A stretch of 11,101 nt of DNA from Stramenopiles sp. TOSAG23-2. Lineage: Eukaryota > Sar. The DNA lies in assembly GCA_900128395.1 (NCBI GenBank), contig LT649965.1, positions 1 to 11,101 on the forward strand. The letters are read 5' to 3'. Position numbers and translations under genes: made by a program. Shown here in pieces: positions 6,735 to 11,101 of this stretch. The notes beneath the pieces were generated by a model that did no database searches, was not told the origin of the DNA, and was given only the letters and a program-made list of their open reading frames with translations. Each line of letters begins with the position of its first letter. Within the stretch, counting starts at the first letter, position 1.

Positions 6735-8060
6735 TCATGAACAACAACTTAAAAATTGTTCTTGTAACAAATTATCATTTAAATTTTTTCCAATAAATAC
6801 AATATTGCTAGATATAATATCCTCATACGCACCTTCCCTTCTAACATCAAATAAACGATTCGTTTTCAGGACAGCATGGACGCCTTGAATGACTATAGGA
6901 TATTCTAAATCATCCTCCATGAAAACTATTCCTTTCACACGATAAATATCCCGTGCTTTTGCTTCCAAGATATTATGCAACCAAGTATATAATAATTTAC
7001 GATTTAATGGTTTATTTGATGAGACACATATCGATTTAATACTATTGGTATGTTCATGGTGGTGGTGGTGGTCGTGGTCATTAATATCGTGATCATGGTC
7101 ATGGTGATGGTGATCATCGTGTATATGCGTAGTATGTGTATCCATGCTATTTTTAAATACTGATTGATCAAAACTTTTTTGACATAAAATATTATCTAAT
7201 GATATTTTCGAATATGTACTTTTCACAATTGGTGCAAGTGAATTGATAGATTGTATGGATTCAAGACATTCATTTTCTTTAGTTGAAATATCATCATCAC
7301 TATTTGCGAATAATAAATCGATTTTATTCATAACAATTAATGTTGAATAGGATAATTGCGTCTCGACTTCTACAACTTTTGTATTTAAATCATTAATAAA
7401 ATTACTTGAATCAATTAAACATATAATACCATCTAAATAAAAATTGGAACGTGAAAATTCTTCTGATAAAAATGTGAGTATTGTTGGAGATGGATCGGCA
7501 AGACCACTAAGCTCAACAAATACGCCATCTAATTCTGCAATTCCACTATCACGTATACGAACCAATTGTTCCAAAACCCGCGATGTACCTTTGATACCAC
7601 CACTGGTACCGGATGATACACAACACATACAACCATTTTTCATTACTATGATACCATCATCCACCACACCCATATTTTGTTCTATTAAAGTATGATCTAT
7701 AGATACGCTTCCAACTTCATTTACAATAACAGCAAATTTCTTATTGTGATCTGGTGATTTTAATATATTGTTCAACAATGTAGTTTTACCACTACCAAGG
7801 AAGCCTGTTATGATATACATAGGTATCAATGAATTCGAAGATACATGGTTTTTATCTAGATTATTATTATTATTATTATCATTATTATTATCACGCCCAA
7901 CCATTAATTTTTCTACTAATTGGCTAATTTTAACCCGTTCTTTAAATTCTAATAATTGTGCAACAACATTTGCAATGAAAATACTTACAACAGTTAAGAC
8001 AATGAACGATCCATATTGTCCTAGTGTTTCGTGGAAAGAATTTAATAAGGATGATAACAT
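6735..8060 (-). CDS. Membrane-anchored CobW/ZNG1-family metal chaperone GTPase
   Basis: The 441-residue protein is a G3E GTPase of the COG0523/CobW family. It has a Walker A GFLGSGKT (86-93), a NEVG segment (114-117), the metal-binding CxCC motif (C144, C146, C147), ELSGLADPSP (183-192) and the guanine-specificity NKID (245-248). A linker holds 16 histidines between residues 309 and 337, interspersed with Asp, and a CobW C-terminal domain spans about 345-431. Family members deliver zinc or other metals to client enzymes, using GTP hydrolysis to drive transfer; the His-rich linker fits metal storage or sensing. A hydrophobic helix at about 17-37 precedes the GTPase domain, separated by an Asn-rich linker, and suggests membrane tethering or an organelle-targeting signal. 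Later in-frame ATGs (residues 53 and 81) could give a soluble form. The specific metal and client cannot be read from sequence. Confidence 0.92.
   Translation of the reverse strand: MLSSLLNSFHETLGQYGSFIVLTVVSIFIANVVAQLLEFKERVKISQLVEKLMVGRDNNNDNNNNNNLDKNHVSSNSLIPMYIITGFLGSGKTTLLNNILKSPDHNKKFAVIVNEVGSVSIDHTLIEQNMGVVDDGIIVMKNGCMCCVSSGTSGGIKGTSRVLEQLVRIRDSGIAELDGVFVELSGLADPSPTILTFLSEEFSRSNFYLDGIICLIDSSNFINDLNTKVVEVETQLSYSTLIVMNKIDLLFANSDDDISTKENECLESIQSINSLAPIVKSTYSKISLDNILCQKSFDQSVFKNSMDTHTTHIHDDHHHHDHDHDINDHDHHHHHEHTNSIKSICVSSNKPLNRKLLYTWLHNILEAKARDIYRVKGIVFMEDDLEYPIVIQGVHAVLKTNRLFDVRREGAYEDIISSNIVFIGKNLNDNLLQEQFLSCCS
7050..7136 (-). repeat. His/Asp-coding low-complexity tract in the CobW gene
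   Basis: Runs of CAT/CAC and GAT/GAC codons encode residues 309-337 of the CobW protein, including H317-H320 and H331-H335. Both His and Asp codons vary within the runs, so the tract is not a pure trinucleotide repeat, which argues for selection on the protein rather than slippage alone. Confidence 0.85.
7860..7889 (-). repeat. AAT trinucleotide repeat coding poly-Asn linker
   Basis: Near-perfect AAT/GAT codon run (tta/att on the plus strand) encodes N58-N60, D61 and N62-N67 between the membrane segment and the GTPase domain of the CobW protein. It is a likely length-variable linker. Confidence 0.88.
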
Positions 8061-8372
8061 TTTTAAAGTTGTATATAAAATGGTGTTAATTGTTGTATAT
8101 ATTTTATTCTTTGGAATCTCTACTATCTCTGCATTGATTTTTCTTTTTTTGAATATTTTATAAAATATATTTACAGGTAATTATAATAGTGGTGTCGTGT
8201 CTCCGCCACCATTGTATTATTATCACATTTCAAATAATAAATAATAATAAAAAATAACTCGAACTAAATTATATAGAACTAATAGAAGAAAACAAACAAA
8301 TCAGAATTGTTACAAATAGTGAATATGCGCATGCGATGAAACACATCACTCTTACAAATCTAATTACATACA
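8061..8372. promoter_or_regulatory. Divergent promoter region, CobW / glycosyltransferase
   Basis: This 312-bp AT-rich interval lies between two start codons facing away from each other and must contain both 5' leaders and promoters. The one non-AT-rich landmark is a perfect palindrome ATGCGCAT at 8325-8332, about 40 bp before the glycosyltransferase start; it could be a factor site but nothing else supports that. The + frame running through 8061-8163 is the shadow of the CobW gene extended by chance. Confidence 0.5.
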
Positions 8373-9614
8373 ATGTCCATTTTTGATACCTCTAAATGTA
8401 TGAAGAAATTACGACTTTCATTTTTACTTATATTATTATTTGCATTTACATTATATTATTATAATGTGAAAAAAGAAATTAAAAGAAAAAAATTGAAATC
8501 ATCATCTGCATTAAAACATTTACGTGCTGCTACTATAGCATTAGTTAAAAATTCTACTTTAGCTACTTATAAATTTAAATATGCTGATTTCATTGTACAT
8601 AATATGACACATAACTTACCATCCCGTTTGAAAGATGATGTATTTAATCATTTTGATATTGATAAATGTTTGATTTCAAAAATATTACATCAAACTTGGA
8701 AAAAAAATAAAGTCGAAGAATTATATAAAAATTATATCATGTCATGGTTGGAAAAAAATCAAGATTGGTCATATTCATTTACTACGAATGAATTAAATAG
8801 AATATTTATGGAAACAAAATTTCCTGAATTTCTTGAAATGTTTGATAATTATAAAAGTGAAATTCAACGAGCTGATGCGGTTCGATATTTTTTATTGTAT
8901 GAATATGGTGGTATATATGCTGATATTGATTTTGAAGCGTTAAAATCTATGAATACATTTTTAGATGAAAATTTTCATTCCAGTGATGGTACTGGTATTA
9001 AAAATGGTTGTATTGTTGGACAAGAACCATTTGAACATGCACATATATTATATAATAAAAAACGTTTAATTTGTAATGCAATTATGATGTCCTGTCCAAA
9101 ACATCCTTTTTGGTTAATTGTATTTCAAGAATTGATATTACGTAAAAATATCAAAACGGTACGTGCTACTGGCCCAAAAATGTTATCAGCAGCATTAAAT
9201 AAATACGAAGAACTTTTAAAACATAGTAATAATGGTGTTGGAAATTATTTAACTTTACCATCTGTCTATGTACCATCACCATATCTATTTTATCCAAATT
9301 TCGATGATGCAAATTCAAATCATCGTAAAAATTGTAGAAATGAATATAGAAATGCAAGTATCAATCGCGCAATTGCATGTGAAAAACTTGAAAGTACAAA
9401 CTATCAGAACGATCCAAAGAGACGTGAATCAGCTGTTGCAATACATCATTGGGCACATACATGGCATCGTCCAAATATGAATGGATATGGTAAATTATAT
9501 TCAATAGATGACATTTGTAATGATAAAGCAGTAGCTTGGACAAAAGCAAATGATGTAGATGGTAGAGTTGGTAGTAGACGGGTTAATTTGTTAAAAAAAA
9601 TATCTAGGAATTGA
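8373..9614 (+). CDS. Type II membrane glycosyltransferase with DXD motif (GT32/OCH1-like)
   Basis: The 413-residue protein has a short cytoplasmic tail, a single signal-anchor helix (about 13-32), a basic stem (KKEIKRKKLK) and a catalytic domain beginning with KILHQTWK (103-110). The core matches the DXD sugar-binding glycosyltransferase family (Gly_transf_sug): RADAVRYFLLYEYGG (166-180) followed by IYADID (181-186), where D184 and D186 form the metal/nucleotide-sugar DXD. Near the C terminus, IHHWAHTW (357-364) matches the His/Trp motif common in this group. The expected role is transfer of a hexose (often mannose in OCH1-like members) in the Golgi lumen during N-glycan or glycolipid synthesis; donor and acceptor cannot be read from sequence. 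A second possible start is M10, which would preserve the anchor. Alternatives are inositolphosphorylceramide mannosyltransferase or a capsule-type GT32. Confidence 0.9.
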   Translation: MSIFDTSKCMKKLRLSFLLILLFAFTLYYYNVKKEIKRKKLKSSSALKHLRAATIALVKNSTLATYKFKYADFIVHNMTHNLPSRLKDDVFNHFDIDKCLISKILHQTWKKNKVEELYKNYIMSWLEKNQDWSYSFTTNELNRIFMETKFPEFLEMFDNYKSEIQRADAVRYFLLYEYGGIYADIDFEALKSMNTFLDENFHSSDGTGIKNGCIVGQEPFEHAHILYNKKRLICNAIMMSCPKHPFWLIVFQELILRKNIKTVRATGPKMLSAALNKYEELLKHSNNGVGNYLTLPSVYVPSPYLFYPNFDDANSNHRKNCRNEYRNASINRAIACEKLESTNYQNDPKRRESAVAIHHWAHTWHRPNMNGYGKLYSIDDICNDKAVAWTKANDVDGRVGSRRVNLLKKISRN

Positions 9615-9615
9615 T

Positions 9616-9630
9616 GAGAGAGAGAGAGAG
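9616..9630. repeat. (GA)n microsatellite just after the glycosyltransferase stop
   Basis: Seven and a half perfect GA units begin one base after the stop codon (9612-9614), inside the short 104-bp convergent spacer to the EF-hand gene. Confidence 0.9.
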
Positions 9631-9718
9631 TTATAATTTTTATGTACGAAGTATTATTTTTTCAGACAAGATAATTATTCCGCGCGTATTATTTAAAATT
9701 TACCCCACACATTAAAAT

Positions 9719-10387
9719 TTACTCATCAACTTTTTCATCATCTTTCGTTTCATTTGGTTTTTCTTCTTCTTGCTGTTGTTCTTGTTCTTGTTGTTGCTGC
9801 TGCTCTTCTTCTTTTGGTTTATCATCATCCTTGGTATCGTTTTTTACCTTTGTTGATTTTAATTTCTCTTCTCGTTTCTCCGCAACGATAATCATATTTT
9901 CTAAAAACAACATAAATCTAGCATGCATTGGAGAATTTGTTGCAAAATCAATACGTTCTTGATCGGATAATGATAAACCATCTCGTACGAAATGCCCAAA
10001 TTCATCACGATCTAACTCACCATCACCATTCTCATCAATTTCATCTAGAAATTTCTTTACTTCGAAGGGATTAGGTTTGTCACTATCTTCTCCATCCCAT
10101 GCCATGACATCTCCAATCAATGTACTGAACTCATAGGCATCAATAACACCATTACCATCATTATCATAACGTTTCCATACTAAGTTTGTAATCAATGCAA
10201 CATGTTTTAATATTGTATCATCAGATAATTTCCCCGTTTCATTATCTACTTCATTTTTATTATTATCAATACCATCCACTTTGATTTGATCATTCATACT
10301 TTCTGGGATAACCAAACCTAAACCACCACCATCATCAGGTGCAACTTTGGTTAAATTGCTATCTTCTTTTGATCCACCACATCCCAT
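9719..10387 (-). CDS. N-acylated EF-hand calcium-binding protein with Glu/Gln-rich tail
   Basis: I take MGCGGSK as the true start (ATG at 10387-10385, context AACCATGGG), giving 222 aa. The frame stays open upstream for 54 codons, but that part is a CA microsatellite and TATA-rich DNA. Gly2 is a classic N-myristoylation site and Cys3 a likely palmitoylation site, predicting membrane or flagellar attachment. Two canonical EF-hand loops are present: D75-N-D77-G-N79-G80...E86, and D118-E-N120-G-D122-G123...E129, both with the full set of calcium ligands. An acidic linker (about 97-107) separates the pair. A helix at 141-173 follows, then a Lys/Glu/Gln tail (171-222) with Q196-Q200 and alternating QE, probably extended or coiled coil. 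The layout recalls calflagin-like and other acylated calcium sensors of protists, but I cannot name an orthologue. Likely a calcium-dependent membrane sensor. Confidence 0.88.
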   Translation of the reverse strand: MGCGGSKEDSNLTKVAPDDGGGLGLVIPESMNDQIKVDGIDNNKNEVDNETGKLSDDTILKHVALITNLVWKRYDNDGNGVIDAYEFSTLIGDVMAWDGEDSDKPNPFEVKKFLDEIDENGDGELDRDEFGHFVRDGLSLSDQERIDFATNSPMHARFMLFLENMIIVAEKREEKLKSTKVKNDTKDDDKPKEEEQQQQQEQEQQQEEEKPNETKDDEKVDE

Positions 10388-10560
10388 GGTTGTGTTTGTG
10401 TGTGTGTGTGTGTGTTTTATTTTCAAGTATATCTTTTGTGATTTGATGGAAGAATATGTGTATGTATACAGTATATATATATATACAGAGTATATATTTA
10501 TGATCGGTATCATCACTGCAAAACTGATTCTCAACTGCTTCATCAGCAAAAATGTGCTAA
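10388..10560 (-). promoter_or_regulatory. 5' leader/promoter of the EF-hand gene
   Basis: On the minus strand this region runs from the EF-hand start codon upstream through a CA microsatellite and two TATATA-rich stretches (about 10470-10486 and 10490-10500). No specific core element can be singled out. The long minus frame here encodes His-Thr and Tyr-Ile repeats and reads as repeat-derived non-coding sequence. Confidence 0.4.
10397..10414. repeat. (TG)9 microsatellite next to the EF-hand start codon
   Basis: Nine perfect TG units (CA on the coding strand) end 10 bp upstream of the EF-hand ATG at 10387, so they should fall in the 5' UTR. Its length would change leader length but not the protein. 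Confidence 0.9.
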
Positions 10561-10828
10561 ATACATGGTATTAATAAAGCTGAAATTACTATAGAAATAG
10601 CATCAGATATAAATGAAATAAAACCCTGTAATGAACATGAAAATATTATAACGATGCGCTCACCATTAACGATTAATATGCTATCAAATTTTCAACCGGA
10701 AAAACAACCACAAATTTTGCTTTTTTTATTTTCATAAAAGATAACAAGGAAACTCCTGAAATTAATGCTTTTGCTAAAATATTAGGAATATTACAACCTA
10801 ACAACTTTTCCACACAATTTGTTGTTAG
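10561..10828 (+). CDS. Putative partial spliced gene, two exon-like segments
   Basis: From 10561 a frame with coding character (residues NKAEITIEIASDINEIKP) runs open. If an intron is removed from 10628 (GTAATG...) to 10740 (...CATAAAAG, preceded by a pyrimidine-rich tract), the codon split T|AT joins exactly in frame to the next segment. That segment (10741-10828) reads NKETPEINAFAKILGILQPN and onward to FVV, ending at a good 5' splice site AG|GTAAT. Without splicing, the first frame runs to a stop at 10735-10737. No start codon was found for the first segment; an in-frame stop precedes it at 10558-10560. I recognise no family. The exon/intron reading is inference from splice consensus, frame and phase only. 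Confidence 0.3.
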
Positions 10829-11101
10829 GTAATATCTGTCATCACCAACTTTATTGCAGTTGTTTAACTATTTTGCTTTTTTTATTTTCATAAAAGATAA
10901 CAAGGAAACTCCTGAAATTAATGCTTTTGCTAAAATATTAGGAATGTTACAACCTAACAACTTTTCCACACAATTTGTTGTTAGGTAATATCCGTCATCA
11001 CCAACTTTATTGCAGTTGTTTAACTATTTTGCTTTTTTTATTTTCATAAAAGATAACAAGGAAACTCCTGAAATTAATGCTTTTGCTAAAATATTAGGAA
11101 T
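10715..11101. repeat. 156-bp tandem repeat, about 2.5 copies, running off the window
   Basis: Units are 10715-10870, 10871-11026 and 11027-11101 (partial). Comparing units 1 and 2 by eye, I find only two differences: a/g at 10790 versus 10946, and t/c at 10837 versus 10993. Each unit contains a poly-pyrimidine tract ending AAAAG, an 88-bp open exon-like segment, and a following GTAAT splice-donor-like sequence. The partial third unit ends at the window edge, so total copy number is unknown. Confidence 0.95.

Noticed and set aside
7444-8163. Two plus-strand frames antisense to the CobW gene
   Set aside because: They are shadows of a well-supported minus-strand CDS; the second runs into the spacer only because stops are absent by chance.
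9719-10549. EF-hand protein with a 54-residue N-terminal extension
   Set aside because: The extension is encoded by a CA microsatellite and TATA-rich DNA, and using it would bury the MGCGGSK acylation signal. The ATG at 10387 has a good context.
10347-10574. Plus-strand frame of 75 codons
   Set aside because: It overlaps the EF-hand start antisense and encodes Val-Cys and Tyr-Ile repeats from the microsatellites; it has no coding character.
10829-10859. 31-bp intron ending at ttgcag instead of the 68-bp intron
   Set aside because: Possible by GT-AG rule, but very short, and the spliced frame soon reaches a stop after a hydrophobic tail. The T-rich tract and AAAAG end shared with the upstream intron favour the longer one; the alternative is not excluded.
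1-11101. CRISPR array, tRNA/rRNA genes, prophage or bacterial defence system
   Set aside because: No spaced palindromic repeats, tRNA T-loop motifs, rRNA signatures or phage-like genes were seen. The gene content is eukaryotic housekeeping.

Overview
The window reads as nuclear DNA from an AT-rich, gene-dense unicellular eukaryote. All the well-supported genes are eukaryotic in type: Rab geranylgeranyl transferase alpha, an N-acylated EF-hand protein, a type II Golgi-like glycosyltransferase, and a receptor-like Cys-rich protein. They are single open frames without obvious introns, separated by short AT-rich spacers with microsatellites. The first gene has the GCC2/GCC3 ephrin-receptor-like repeats and membrane-proximal motif that are abundant in stramenopiles (diatoms, oomycetes, brown algae). 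A stramenopile-like protist is therefore my tentative guess, not an established placement.

Layout, left to right: 1-502, AT-rich gene-free DNA. 503-1845 (+), a secreted or membrane Cys-rich receptor-like gene broken by a single-base frameshift and ending early. 1846-2373, a spacer holding a conspicuous GC-richer patch with 8-bp repeats and a doubtful small minus-strand frame. 2374-3633 (+), an SCP2-type thiolase. 3927-5177 (-), Rab geranylgeranyl transferase alpha subunit. 5178-5691, a divergent spacer with an exon-like fragment. 5692-6504 (+), an unrecognised multi-pass membrane protein. 6735-8060 (-), a membrane-anchored CobW-family metallochaperone GTPase with a His-rich loop. 8061-8372, a divergent promoter region. 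8373-9614 (+), a GT32/OCH1-like glycosyltransferase. 9719-10387 (-), a dually acylated EF-hand protein. 10388-11101, exon-like coding traces running into a 156-bp tandem repeat that leaves the window.

From the thiolase onward the genes alternate strictly (+ - + - + -), giving convergent pairs with 3' spacers of roughly 100-290 bp and divergent pairs sharing 5' spacers of 312 and 514 bp. The functions (lipid metabolism, Rab prenylation, metal handling, glycosylation, calcium sensing) are unrelated housekeeping roles. I see no sign of an operon-like system or defence island. The parts most worth a second look are the exon-bearing tandem repeat at the right edge, the broken receptor gene, the GC-rich patch, the unknown membrane protein, and the membrane-anchored CobW protein.
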